From positions 99,222-163,221 of the forward strand of contig QAOA01002098.1 in NCBI GenBank assembly GCA_003255065.1: a stretch of DNA of 64,000 bases, in the 5' to 3' direction. Shown piece by piece: positions 20,799-33,175 of the stretch. The position numbers were made by a program, and so were the translations under genes. The notes under the pieces are model-generated. The model made no database searches and was not told the origin of the DNA. It worked only from the letters and a program-made list of their open reading frames with translations. This DNA is from Cercis canadensis (Eukaryota; Streptophyta; Magnoliopsida; Fabales; Fabaceae). Each line of letters starts with the position of its first letter. Within the stretch, counting starts at the first letter, position 1.

Positions 20799-22016
20799 AT
20801 GGGTGATTTCAATTCCAACAAAATCTTAGAGGACTTCTTCATTCCAGATTACATACTTGTAGCAGGGTCCAAGGTTGGAAGTAGTTCCCATGTACCTGCA
20901 TGTCCTGCAATAGTCTTCATAAATTCCAAAAGTGGTGGTCAGCTTGGAGGGGAACTTCTTGTTGCATATCGTTCCCTTCTTAACAAAAACCAGGTATATT
21001 ACCACCTGTTAGTGAGTCAAACTCTTTCTAAAATCTATTCAAAGATGGGACTTGCTTTACTGATTATGTGTTCACATTTTCCCCGATTAGATTGATATTA
21101 AGGAAATTCTGTTTCTAGGTTTTTGATTTGGGAGAAAATGCTCCAGATAAGGTGCTGCATCAGCTTTATCTTACTTTAGAAACTCTCAAATATAAAGGAG
21201 ATAATTTGGCTGCTGAAATTCAGAAGAGACTGAGAATAATAGTGAGTTGACTTCTTAACTTACAAATTTTGATATTCCTTTCCTACATGTGTGCAAAACA
21301 GCAAAAGTGTCAACCAAGAGTTATAACTTTAACATTGTCAATAAGCTTGTCTGTAATGACCCCCAATTATTTTCTTGTCTCTAACATATTCCCAGAAAAT
21401 TAGGTTGCAGGTGGAGATGGTACTGCCAGCTGGCTCCTTGGTGTAGTCTCGGATCTTAAACTACCTCAGCCACCACCATTGCTACAGTGCCATTGGGGAC
21501 AGGAAATAATCTCCCCTTTTCATTTGGCCGGGTATCTGATTTAACTACTTATTCCATGTGCTGCTCTCATAGAATGTCAATTAATAGATAATAGTTTAAC
21601 TACTTACTCCTTGTCTGGGTATCTTCCTCTTTAGTTATGGTTGCTCAGTGCTGGAAGCGCTGCATAGTTTTAAGTATGTGCATAGTATAATCTTTTCATT
21701 CACAGGGAAAGAAGAACCCTGGCACGGACTACCAATCTGTGGAATTTTTCCTGAATCAAGTAAGAGCTGCAAAGGAAATGAAAATAGAACATTGAAAACC
21801 AGAACACTTCCATATTTTAAAATTTTGCACTTAAGGGCAGTGTTCTCTTTGTTAGTTAGCTTTTATTTCTAGAGTTTGAATGTGTTTTTCAGCTGGCATA
21901 TTACAATGAGAATGAGAGCTCCAAAGGAAGGTTCTTGTGACCCTACTGAACCTCTGGAGCTTCCCCATTCTTTGCATGCATTTCACCGTGTCTCTTCAAC
22001 AGATAAACTAAGTATG
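20799..22016 (+). pseudogene. Diacylglycerol kinase 5' fragment (five exons, frameshifted)
   Basis: Resembles plant diacylglycerol kinases, which phosphorylate diacylglycerol to phosphatidic acid. Exons: 20799-20993 (ATG start; FINSKSGGQLG), 21119-21241, 21404-21531 ([15 protein letters not shown], the ATP-binding glycine motif), 21706-21788 (GKKNPGTDYQSVEFFL) and 21893-22016 (MRMRAPKEG, LPHSLHAFHRVS). Introns have GT/AG ends except the fourth, whose donor reads ATAGA/ACATTG. A one-base deletion near 21478, in the third exon, throws the frame out before the PLGTGNN segment. A conserved Trp also reads Arg at the end of exon 3. Exons for the rest of the catalytic and accessory domains are absent after 22016. 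It is a truncated pseudogene, perhaps carried by a CACTA element. Confidence 0.85.
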
Positions 22017-23409
22017 GTGAGTTTTATTGTTTCTTTAAATATGTTTATTCCTGTTCAGAAATATGAATGCTAATAATGTCTTTGTTCAGTAATGTATTGC
22101 TGTTGTACATCTGGAAACTCCATATTCTATGCTTTGATAAGTTGTTAAACTTGTGGAGATGTCTGAAATAGTATTCTCTACATGCCAGAAGGCCATCTTT
22201 ACTAGTCAGTTTATCTTCCGAGATCTTCTTTACGGTTTTGTCCTTCGTCAGTTCTTTGCCTATGGTAATTACCTAAGCCAATGTTTTTTTTCTGGGGGAG
22301 TAGGGGTGGCAAGTACATCAAGGATACCTTCTTTCAATTCAAATCCTACTCTGACAGAATACATGTGATAAGAAGAGTCATTGAGAAATGGTTTGAGTAG
22401 GACCAGTTAAATTGTTTCTTTTGGTCACAAGTCTCTGTATAATCTGAGGTGCTTGTGCATCTTCAGTAAATAATTTGTCATATTTCTTTTTTCTTCCCTT
22501 TCATTTACTCACTGCTTCTGGAGGAATGCAGTTTATGCAAGTATATGATGGTGGCCTCAGGTAGGGCATCTGTATTCATTCTCCGTGCAAAAAGAGAAGA
22601 CTATTATTAAGGTAGCCCATCCATTTTTAGTTTATCGTCACTCATTAGATGAATAATTTTCTGTAGCATGATATGATTTTTTTAATCTTGTGTAGGCTTG
22701 GGACCATGCTGTTGGCATGATGTGCATTCATAATGTTTGATCTTGTCTGTAGTATAATATGCCATGGGTTCATTAATTTACTGAGATGCAATACGCAGTA
22801 ATATGGGAATATGCTGCTAAGCTAATCATTAAGAAGGAAAGAATTATGGAAGCTAGTAAACAGGAAGATTAAAGAGTAAACTTAATTGGACTAGTAAAGC
22901 AGGTCTTATCTTCATAACAGGGTATCACTAAAATTGTTGTGTCATGCAGCGAAAGGTCCGTGAACATCAATGTCATTACTAATGTTTCTAATATGGGTCT
23001 TTCTAAGATTTTACTTTTGATAGGTTCTATTTGTAACGTTGTTGCTTTCGGTGTCTCCAATCCACTATGCATTCCTCACTTCTATGTAGCTTTTAGTGCA
23101 TCTTTTGGGTTGATGAGTTGGATTGACTTTCTTTTGGCTTTAAGTTACAGTGGATGTTTCTGATATTTTAGTTTAGAGATGGAAAGTTGCCTTAACATGT
23201 AGCTCTTGGGGCAATGAAATTATCTTTTACCTCAAAAGTACAATTTTTTTATATAAATTTTATTAGGATTTAGGAAGAAAGATATCATTTGGTTCTTGAA
23301 ATCAGTGTTCTAGATGCAACCTTCGTGCAAAGGAAGTGAAAGTATAGGGAGTATGGATGATATAGAGAGAGGGATTTATTGTAATCATGGGAAAATCATA
23401 AAGAAAATA
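22017..23409. other. Intron-like sequence after the kinase fragment
   Basis: A good donor (ATG/GTGAGT) opens this stretch at 22017, but no following kinase exon was found. Short frames at 22153-22368 and 22939-23163 match nothing recognisable. Confidence 0.4.
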
Positions 23410-23767
23410 AAATATACACAAATCTTATATTTTTTGTGCTCTTTGCTTATAAATCTTATATTCGAACAATCTAGATTATATCTTATGGCTACTCTTGTTT
23501 GTATAACGGTTACCCTTATGTTTATTATATTTTTCATCTCATGTTGTTACTGGTACAGGGGGTACAACCACTTCTGGATGGTGTACTTAAATATACAAAA
23601 ATCTTTTGTTTTTTGTGCTCTTTGCTTATAAATCTTATATTCGAACAATCTAGATTATATCTTATGGCTACTCTTGTTTGTATAACGGTTACCCTTATGT
23701 TTATTATATTTTTCATCTCTTGTTGATACTGGTACAGGGGGTACAACCACTTCTGGATGGTGTACTT
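23410..23767. repeat. 179-bp tandem duplication
   Basis: The unit starting AAATATAC(A)CAAAAATCTT occurs at 23410 and 23589, with period 179 (for example TTCGAACAAT at 23461 and 23640). Each copy ends with TGGTACAG followed by GGGGTACAACCACTTCTGG, which looks like a 3' splice site plus exon start. The copies differ at only a few bases. Confidence 0.85.
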
Positions 23768-23873
23768 AGTTATTTGCCTTGTCCAATTGAAGTTAGTAGT
23801 TATGCTCTTGACCAAACAAAGAATGAGAGAAGGTACTCAATTGATGGAAACATTGTAATATTCCTTATTTAAG

Positions 23874-23910
23874 CAAAAAAAAAAAAANAAAAAAAAAAAA
23901 AAAAAAAAAC
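23874..23910. repeat. Poly(A) run with an N
   Basis: About 35 A residues interrupted by one N at 23888, probably an unresolved homopolymer in the assembly. It could be the tail of a retroposed sequence, but no coding body precedes it. Confidence 0.6.
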
Positions 23911-24339
23911 TGATGCCAAGACCCAGGGAATCAACTAAGTTTCCTCCAAAATGTGCTCATGGAGAGTATGATGGCTAGTTGCCTCTATTGATGTCACTTG
24001 TATTGGTTCTTAAGTTTACATTTGATGTTTCATGAAGATTCCTTAGCAAGAATTTTCTACTGTATAATTTGTTCATTTGTAAGCTATCATATTTTGTAGA
24101 ATAGTAATAGAGATCCTATTCTATTGTTAAATTATAAATACAACAAGGTTTTGCATATTTTTGTTAAATTATTCTTTTTATAATAGTGTATTCAAACAAA
24201 ATATTTTATAAATACATGCATTTGAAATGTTGCATTTCAATTACATGTTATTGGATTTGAAATGTTGCATTTCAATTACATGTAATTAAAATTCACAAAA
24301 ATTTGTCAAACGGTAGATTTTGATTTTTAAGATATATTG

Positions 24340-24586
24340 TTTAAGAATTTATCTTTAAAAGTAGAAAAAAAAAAACCTTAGAAATTCCTTGGAATTTTAA
24401 AAACTAAAAAATAAATTTCAAAATTTTTAAAAAATATATTTTTTTAAAAAAATTCCAACGAAAATTTTTCAAAACCGAATTCCAACAGTAAAATTCCGTT
24501 GGAATTTTGGTATTACAACAGCTTTTTTTCTAACGACCCGAATTCCATTGGAATATTCATTGAAATTCAGTAATTTTCTTGTAGTG
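24340..24586. repeat. CACTA-type terminal and subterminal repeats
   Basis: Dense copies of TTCCAACGGAATT-like words in both orientations (near 24458, 24480, 24500, 24540), followed by the terminal motif CTTGTAGTG at 24578-24586. This clustering of subterminal repeats beside a CACTA motif is characteristic of the superfamily. Confidence 0.65.
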
Positions 24587-24676
24587 TAAGAATCCATTAT
24601 TTNTTGTAGGCTGCATAACTTGTGCAGCTATCTCTATGTATAGCTTGATTATTGACATTAAAAAAACGGTGACTTC

Positions 24677-25797
24677 TCAATACTCTGCCTCAATTTTTTT
24701 TTCCAGACTTATTTCAGACCTTTTAGTCATACCAAGTTGTCTTCTAAATTCTTCAAAATTTGAACCACCAAGCCCTTTGGTAAATATATCTGCAACTTGG
24801 TCTTCAGTTCTAATATATTTCATTTGGATGTCTTCTTGCAATACATTTTCTTTGATAAAATGATAGTGTACTTCCACATGTTTGGTCCTGGCATGAAAAA
24901 TAGGATTTTCAGCTAATTGAATGCCTGACTGATTGTCACAATATAACTTTATTGCATAGTTAGTCGGTTGATGTAGATCTTGCAATAGTTGCATCAACCA
25001 GGTACATTCTTGAGCTGCCATAGCTGCTGTTCTATATTCTGCTTATGTACTTGACAAAGACACAATGGGTTGTCTCTTACTAGACCAGGACACTACTCCT
25101 GATCCCAAGGTAAATATATAGCCAGTTGTTGAACGACAAGTGTCACAGTCACCAGCATAATCAACGTCACAATATCCCACGACTTCATATGGTACATCTT
25201 TCTTGTAAAATATTCCATAATCAATAGTACTCTTAATATACCTCAAAATTCAACGTATTGCATCCAAATGTGGTTTTCTCGGCTTCTGCATGAATTGACT
25301 TACCATACCAACTACATGTGATATGTCAAGTCGAGTCAAAGGGAGGTAGATTAAAGTACCTACTAGCTGCCTATACATCGTGGCATCCTTCAATTCTTTT
25401 CCTTCTGTTGAGCACAATCTAACATTAATTTCCATGGGCGTTGAATTCAACATGCATATTTCTGTAGCATGTATTAAGCGTATTTTTGTTGAGACAGAAC
25501 TAACCCGTCATTGGTTCTTTGAATCTCAAGCCCCAGAAAGTATTTTAACTCTCCAAGCTCCTTCATTTGAAAATGCACTAGATTATCTCTTGTTTGACAA
25601 ATCTTTTCTTCATCATCTCCGATAATAATAAGATCATCCATGTACACTACTACTGGTGCCATCTTGTATCTTGTAAACAAGCTTGAATCTGCTGGTGCCA
25701 CAAAATATCCACTTTGTATTAGAAATTCTGCTATTTTCCCATACCACGCTCTTCGTGCTTGTTTCAACCTGTATAGTGTTTTCTTCAACTTGCACAC
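24677..25797 (-). pseudogene. Ty1/copia RT and RNase H remnant
   Basis: Reads on the minus strand from 25797. RT palm: [18 protein letters not shown], then the intact active site YMDDLIIIG (about 25640-25625), [11 protein letters not shown], and YRQLVGTLIYL near 25370. RNase [21 protein letters not shown] at about 25180 and KLYCDNQSGIQLAENP at about 24940. The tail KHVEVHYHFIKE...DQVADIFTK ends near 24730. Stops sit near 25247 and 25047 and a frame change near 25460. The 5' half of the element is missing because a Tat-type LTR begins at 25798. Its active-site context differs from the copia copy at 8747. Confidence 0.85.
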
Positions 25798-28700
25798 TAT
25801 AGACACCGTATTTTGTCTAGGCTGTATTTCTAAATTTAGTTGAAGAATACAAAAAATGTATAAAATTGTTTACTTTTTCGTTCTTTTTAATTTTTACTTG
25901 GAATCTTGATTTAAGTATTTTTTTGAATGCATTTTTTTTCTTTTTTCTTTTTTTAATTATTTCTTTGAAGTCTGTTTACTTTTATAAAAAAAAAATGAAA
26001 AAAAAAGAAAAAAAAACTGTGAAGTGAAAAAATAAAGAGAAAGAGTAAAAAAAGAATAATAATAAAAAAAAGAGATTGCTTTAATCCAATTGCATATAGC
26101 CTACTTCAATTTTTTTTCAAGAGGCAATACTTCATATGATCTAAGCATTAAGTCCAATAGTCTCAATCTCATCAAAATAACTTGTCAAAGCCTAATTGCT
26201 TATTAGTGCATAGCCCATTTCTTTTTTGAGCCCAAATATCTTGATTCAAGTAGAACACCCAAACTCAAAACCCATTTTTAGTTAAGCTCCATTTAAAAGA
26301 GAACCCTAGCCACTTTCATGAAGGAGGACATTTTTATTCTTCATTCTCTCCTCTCCTCTCCCTCTTCATCTCTTTCTCACACTCTCTTTTAAATCTTTGA
26401 TTCCTAAGCCCTCATTCCATTTTTCTAACATCCCATAGTTTATTTTGATCAGTATTCACCCCCTTCACATGTTCCATCAACTTGGATAAGGCAAGACAGC
26501 ACCTATTGGGAGAAATTAAAGCTTGAACCTAAGGGTTTGCATGAATTTTTGAAGGTTGAAGGGCTATCCACTTTGATTCTTGACACTAAAAGGCTTCAAT
26601 TGGGTAATGGTTGTCTTCCACTTCATGACTCTTTGAACTCCTATATAATTTTGCAGCTACATTTTTGGGTGCTTAGAGGCTTGATTATGCATGTTTTTAG
26701 TTGAAATTAGCTTCTTGGATGATTATAATATGTCCTAGGAGCATGTTCACATGTATTTTTATTGATTTGGAATGACTTTAAGGCTCTGTTTTACAAGTGA
26801 TTTTGAATATTGATTGTGCCTTTAAGGTGTTTGATAAAATGCATGTGTGATATTATGCTTGAATTTGACTTTGCTTCCAAAGTGTTATGTCTTTTATTTA
26901 GCTATTGAGATTATGACATGAATTGAGTGCCTTAGATTCATTATTTGAGTATGTATTGCATCATGATTTATTCATACTTTACATTGGAACATAATTTGTA
27001 AATCCTGCCCAGCATTGACCTTTGTGTGATGTTTCATGCATAACTCAAGCTATACACATCATTTTCATGAGATTTTACTTTTGTTGGAAACCTGAGATGT
27101 GAACCTTTCAGTCTATATAGTTTGATTTGAGTGATTTAAAGTCAAATAATCCCAGAATCTTTGCAAACAGGGCTGTTTGAACTTTAAAATTCTGCATTCT
27201 AGGTTTTTGACATTTGGCCATTGTTTTATTCATAAATCAAGTTACACAAAGGGAATTGATGCAATTATAAATTATTTTGAAATCTAAGACATGTATCTTT
27301 CAAATGGTACATGCTTTGTTGCCAAATTCAATGTGTATTAAGCCCAAAAAAATCATAAAATTCGCATCAAATACTGTCATTCTGAGTTTTGACATTTGCA
27401 TGATGTTTTGGGAATAACTTGAGCTTCACAAGTGTTTTGTGCATGATTCCAAAGCCATTTTGAAGGCTATACATATATCTTTGCATCAATGTGCTTAAGT
27501 TGTTGATAATTCATATCTTTTTTTTTTTCAGTAAATAAAAAAAATAGTTACTAGTTGTCAAGTTCTTATGTTTGCTCTGTTTTTGGCAACATTCTTTTTG
27601 CATCAATGTGCTTAAGTTGTTGATAATTCATATTTTTTTTTTCAGTAAATAAAAAAAATAGTTACTAGTTGTCAAGTTCTTATGTTTGCTTTGTTTTTGG
27701 CAACATTCTTGCTTTGATTTTAGCTTTAGTTAGAACTAGGATAATTTCACCACATTAAATGCATCTGAATCATTTTGTTTTGATTAACTTGTTTGTTGCT
27801 TATTTTTTATGCACACTCTTTGAGCTTATATGGAGGAAAACCTTGGATAGCATACATGCTTTTAGAGCTTGGCAAATAGAAATGTTAGAAACTTGAAGCA
27901 ATCAATGAGTCTTGGCCACTCTCCATCTTATGTTATATTTGGATCATGCATTTTAATTAGGTCATGCATTTGCATTCATATTAGAGACTTACATCTTTTG
28001 TTAGTAGTCCATAGGCCCCTTACTTGTCATGGAAGGATAGGGCGATCCATCTGCATATCGGGTGACCCACTCTATTGTTCTTAGGTAAGGATAAGTGCCA
28101 CCCCGGAGGGCGCCATATGTGAGGAACAGGTGGAAGGACTTAGGTCGCGCTAGTTGCATCATGGGTTGCATATTTATTTTCTTGCCTAATAGAGATGTAT
28201 GATATAAGATTTGCATCCTCATACATTACACGTTTAATTTTCTTCTTAGAGAGTGATTGTTAAAAATGCTTAGTACTTTGTTATAATCCCTTTTTGCATG
28301 CTTTCTATAAGGACTTCAAGGATTTGAGCTAGAATTGAGATTGATTCAATTTCTCAAAATCTCTCTTTCAAAAAATATATTTTCAAAGCAAACTACGCGG
28401 ACTTTGATCCCATCCAAGGGGTACGTAGGCATTTGAGGAGAAGCGAGTCAATAGTCAAACTTTCAAATAACTTCCCATTTTCTTTTAATTTCTAGTTTTC
28501 AAGAAAAGATAAAAGTCAAGGGCTCTAAGCCACTTTTTTTTTTTTTTTTTTTAATTTGTTTTGGCTCAATGCCGAGTTCTACTTCCCTTGGCTCTATGCC
28601 ACTCCATTTTATTTGATTTTGGCAGTAAGCCTTCAATGATCCCATGTTATCAAGTTTTCTATTTTTTTGCTTTTAAACCCTTTTTTTTAAGAACTACAAG

Positions 28701-28918
28701 GGCTATGATTCCTACTTAAGGATATGTAAGCACCTAGAATTATAGGGTGAACCCACTTTTTATAAATATTCTATTTTTCTCTTTGTTTTAAACTTGTAAA
28801 TATTAGCATACTTTTATAGGGATAATTCAAATACATTTTTGGCCAATTTATGATTTGCATAACTAATTTCGGGTAATCGTCTTTTAGATGGGTGTTGTGG
28901 GATTTATAAAAACACTTT
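25798..28918 (+). mobile_element. Tat-type LTR, truncated at its 3' end by a Harbinger element
   Basis: It begins TATAGACACCGTATTTTGTC, one base different from the LTR start at 967, and cuts the copia RT frame exactly there. Later blocks match the 5' LTR of the Tat/Ogre-like element in the same order: CATAGGCCCCTTACTTGTCA near 28010, AGGTAAGGATAAG(T/C)GCCAC near 28083, CTACGCGGACTTTGATCCC near 28393 and CGTCTTTTAGA(T/C)GGGTGTT near 28878. The last 150-250 bases expected of the LTR are missing, because a PIF/Harbinger terminus starts at 28919. No internal domain follows, so it is a solo or truncated LTR. Confidence 0.7.
27481..27714. repeat. 117-bp tandem duplication inside the LTR
   Basis: TTGCATCAATGTGCTTAAGT occurs at 27481 and 27598. 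The 117-bp units are nearly identical and each includes a T-rich run followed by CAGTAAATAAAAAAAATAG. Confidence 0.8.
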
Positions 28919-29099
28919 GGGGGCATTTGGTACGGGGATTATTTTTAGTTTCCTGGGAATCAGAACTTGGGAAACCAAGACACCCATGTTTGGTACATGA
29001 CTCTAAAAAAATTCTCCCAAGCAAATAGGATTCCTGGGTACACTTTTTGGGCAACTTTCCCACCAAATAAATCCCATGGGGGGTGGTATTCTCAGATTC

Positions 29100-32049
29100 C
29101 CATCACATGAGAAAGTTTTTTAAAATGTAAAAAGACTCTTTTGCCCCTGTGCTTGTCCCCAAAAACCCTCGTCCTATTTGCCTCTCCCGACTCCACAACG
29201 TAGCTGCGCAAGAGAAGAAGACCTCTTCAGCGACTACTGCCTCCATTCCTCACCGTCTCTCGCTTCCCTATTCAACCATTCCAAGTACGTTAATGCTTTA
29301 TGGCCATACTCTTTTTGGCTTCCCCTTTGGCTTCGTGCTCTGTGAAATAAAATCTGAAATTTGTGCTTCTGAATTTTGTTCTTCCTTCCTATTATTTTGA
29401 TCTTTTTATCTATTGTTTGATTCATGCTCAGTTTATTTTGTCAGCCTCTAGCAAAGAATAGAAATGGATGCTCACTGTTTTTCCTTTTTTTATTATTTTT
29501 TTTGGTTAGGATAGAATTAATTTTGTAGCTTCGATCAGGTGAGATTGAAATTTGGATTGCTGAAATGAGTCTTCTCATTTTCTCTCCATTTACTATAAAA
29601 CGTGAAAATAAAAATGGAAAGAGGCTCATAGCTTGAGTGCCAACATATTCAGATACCATAAAATGATCTCTTATGAGGACATACACGGTATCATTGGGCC
29701 AAATAGCCTTTGTGCTTCACTTATTCTGTTCCATTAGAAAAATAATATGTTGGTTTTTTCTCCCTTTCTTTAGTAATGATTTATCTCCTACATATATCTT
29801 TCAACAATGCCCTCAACATTACTGCAATAATAAGAAGCCAGTCTAATGAAGAATTTAACATTTATGAGCTGTTATAGGACCTAGTTATAGTCATGCGTGA
29901 ATGGACCACAATAGGTTCCATTTTGAAGCATGATCATGTTAGTGGATGCCCACTTCTTTGGATATATCTTATTAATGAATGTATAACGGTATTTATTACT
30001 TGTTTTTTTTTTGTGCTAGTTAAACAAACAATAAGGAACTTGCTTTTTTGGATATTTGATTAAATGATTGAAGCCTAGAAGAATCTTGATTACTTCTTAT
30101 CCATACAGATGCAATCGAATTTCCACGATGGTTTTGAGTCAATTATAAGCTACATCATGCTAGTGGTTGTTTTGCTTCTTGTCCTTTTCTTTTTATCATT
30201 TTCTTTGGGTAAACATCTATATATTCTCTTTGATATAAATATAGATGCTAAATATGAGTAATGACTTTTTGTGCAAATCATTTGTGCTTGTTGAAGTCTT
30301 GGCTTAATATAATTATGCAAGAAGGTACTTCTATATCCCATGAGTTTCTTTACTCCATGATGTCCATTTAAGTGTGAAGAACAAGAGTCCATCAATTGTA
30401 AAGTTACGGATTCATTTCATAAAAGATCATTTTAGTTTCTATTTCTTTATATTTATGCATCTTTATAGTTTCTTTATAGTGTTTTTTTGGATGCCTTCTT
30501 CATAGTATGACATTCTTGTCTGGAGCATATGAAGTGAAGGTATTGTTTCTTTCTTTTTTTCATTTTCTTTTGGTTGGGAGTTGGAGGAAGAATCTTCTGA
30601 GCATATGCCTAGAGCATTAACTTGCTGGCCCATTATTTTCTGATATGCTTTGGGNTTTCAGTCTATGGAAATCTTTATGTCATGCTTTCCCATGTCACTC
30701 TGCTTCAACCTATAGGAGTTTGCTTCTTAAATCATAAGCTTAGAAGGAGAATGAGGACAAAATGAGATAGCAAAAACGGGGTCCTCTAAAAACTTTTAAC
30801 ATTAAAGTGGTAGACTCCCTTACCATCAATTGGAAAGTCATTGAACTCAAGAACCATATTGCATTTTTTAATTCTGGTTTCTGGTTGCACAGTTCCTTAT
30901 ACTGTGCAGTTCTGCAACTGTTTGATTTATTCTAGTAAATCCTCATATATTGTATATATGTTCTGTTTCATTTAGCTGGCGTGAAATATGTTGAATAGAA
31001 AAATAAGTGACAGGGGACTTGATTCTTAAATTCATCTTGCATAATCTAACATTAAAGTGAACTTAATTTGGTTGAACATCTTATATGTGGGGAACCAAAA
31101 TTGTCAAAAACATAGTTGGAAGATTTATTCTCTTTAATGTTGTTGAGGTGGATGTTTGCTTGCTTGTGGCAATAGGGATTTACACTCTAGGGATAGTTAT
31201 GAAACTTCACAAGTTTTAAATTTAATTATAATTATCTTACACTCTTATAAATAGAAATTGATATCTGAAGGTGGTATGTACCTAAGTGCTTTAAAATTCT
31301 GCAATATGCTGCAATGCATTCAACTACTGCTAGGTCATTCTATTAGAAATGTTATCTGAAGGTGGTATGTACCTAAGTGCTTTAAAATTCTGCAATATAC
31401 TGCAATGCGTTCAACTGCTGCTAGGTCATTCTATTAGAAATGGAAGAATAGGAAGCATGAGGATCTAGCATCCTTTGGTTGGTAAAACTAATATATAAGA
31501 GAGAAAAGAAAGACTAGTATTTATTTACTAAAAGATGTCATATTTCATATTCATGATTGGAAATTGGTAGTACCTACCATTTTTTTCCCTGTTTTTTCAG
31601 TTTTTTAGTTTAAATATTCTGCCTTAGTTGGTTTCTTTTTTTACCATATAACATCTTTGTTGTCTTGCGATATTCTTTCCTCTTCAAGTGGCTGGTTGCT
31701 TGTTTCTATCACATGTATTTGCATTTTTTTTTCTTGTTTCTGGTTGTGGTTTGTGGTTGCATTATTAATGACATGTATGTTATTTCATTTCATTTTATGT
31801 TAGATTATGACAAGGTTACGTCATACAAGGAAGCAGAGACTCATCATTTTGCTGATTACACACTTGCAGATGATGAATCAATTATCTCTGTTCTTGATGA
31901 ATCTTTGTTTCTTAATATTGGTTGTTTTATTAAGGAGGAGAAATAGGAAGAGGATAACATGAGATTGTCACAGTAGGGCTATAATTAGATATGTCAATTT
32001 TCATAGGATAGTTTATATCAGTGATATAGCTTGTATCGAAAATACAAGG
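29100..32049 (+). other. 5' non-coding part of the Harbinger element
   Basis: A CT-rich leader-like block (29130-29290) is followed by intron-like AT-rich DNA. No transposase exon was seen before 32050. An N lies at 30655 and a tandem duplication at 31263-31444. The frame at 31665-31946 (DESIISVLDESLFLNIG) may be a decayed 5' transposase exon but is not recognised with confidence. Confidence 0.4.
31263..31444. repeat. 91-bp tandem duplication
   Basis: ATCTGAAGGTGGTATGTACC occurs at 31263 and 31354, and the following 91-bp units are almost identical. Confidence 0.85.
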
Positions 32050-33175
32050 ATGGATAGGAGGTGCTTTTATAATTTGTGTGAGTTACTGAAAACTATTAGG
32101 AACCTTGAACCAACTAGGCACATGTGTGTAGAAGAGATGGTTGCAATTTTTCTGCACATTTTGGCTCATGATATTAAAAATAGAGTAATTAAGAGACAAT
32201 TCATAAGGTCTGGTGAAACGATAAGTAGGCAGTTCAATAAGGTCTTGCATGCTTTGTTGCGATGTCAGGGAGAGTTACTCAAACAACCTGAGCCAGTACT
32301 TGAAAATTCAACTGATGAGCAATGGAAATGGTTCAAAGTAATGATAAATGTTTTTAAAGTTTAAGTAATGTTATTTTATTAATCAAGAAATAATGGCTAA
32401 TAACACATAACTTTTTTTTTCAATAGAATTGTTTAGGAGCTTTAGATGAGACATACATCAAAGTAAATGTCTTAGAAGCTGATACGTCTAGATATCGAAC
32501 CAGGAAAGGTGAAATAGCAACAAATGTCTTAGGGGTTTGTTCTCAAGATTTACAATTTATCTATGTATTGGCTGGATGGGAAGGATCAGCTGCAAATTCT
32601 AGAGTCCTCATAGATGCTATATATCGTAGGAATGGATTGAGGATTCTCAAAGGTATTTTAATTTATTTGGGAGTTCTAATTTGGTTGTGGTTAAATTAAG
32701 TTCGTAGTTCTTTATATGATTTATAAGTGCTGATTTTTCTTTTTTACGCTATTATTACTTGTGTGATGCTGGCTATATGAATGATGATGAATTCCGTGCA
32801 CCTTATAAAGGTCAAAGATATCATCTTAGTGAGTAGAGGCAAGGAGCACAACCTACAACACCACAAAAAATTTTCAACATGAAACACTCTTCAGCTAGAA
32901 ATGTCATAGAAAGGTGTTTTGGCTTGTTTAAAGGACGTTGGGAAATTATAAGAGCCAAGTCATTCTATCATGTTAAAACACAATGCAAGATAATAACTGC
33001 ATGTTGCTTGCTTCACATAAGAAAAGAGATGACAGTGGACCCTTTAAAAGATACGATATTGGATGTGAAAGAAAATGAAGAATTTTTGCAAGCTGATAGG
33101 ATAACTCATGTAGAGACATCTGATGCTTGGACACTTTGGAGAGATGAGCTTGCTCAGCAGATGTTCAATATATAG
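32050..33175 (+). pseudogene. PIF/Harbinger DDE transposase, disabled
   Basis: The nuclease-like transposase of the PIF/Harbinger superfamily. Exon 1 (32050-32337) is the N-terminal helical region (MDRRCFYNLCELL, EEMVAIFLHILAH). Exon 2 (32427-32652) begins NCLGALDETYIKV, which holds the first catalytic Asp. Its second catalytic position reads GWEGSAANSRVL, with Asn where the family has Asp. Exon 3 (about 32745-33175) has CDAGYMND and YKGQRYHL, then a stop (TAG at 32834) in place of the usual Trp. It continues to NVIERCFGLFKGRW, which keeps the catalytic Glu. The acceptor before exon 3 reads ACG rather than AG. The changed catalytic residue and the stop make it non-functional. Confidence 0.88.

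Larger units (their letters stand above)
18884..24586. mobile_element. Candidate CACTA-type element carrying a host-gene piece
   Basis: The right edge is convincing: read from 24586 leftwards on the minus strand it starts CACTACAAGAAAATTACTG, a typical dicot CACTA terminus. Inside are repeated AATTCCGTTGGAATT-type subterminal words (24440-24560). Similar words (GGAATTACGTTACTG, CAGTTGGAATTCTTCC) occur at 19000-19115, near where the gypsy remnant stops. No intact CACTA terminus is seen on the left, although TAA (18881-18883) followed by AGAAAA matches the right flank TAA and the inner terminus if seven outer bases were lost. No transposase was found. Between the ends lies a diacylglycerol kinase fragment. 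Confidence 0.4.

Noticed and set aside
29149-29400. 83-codon frame near the Harbinger left end
   Set aside because: No family resemblance; lies in the CT-rich leader. Kept only as possible untranslated region.
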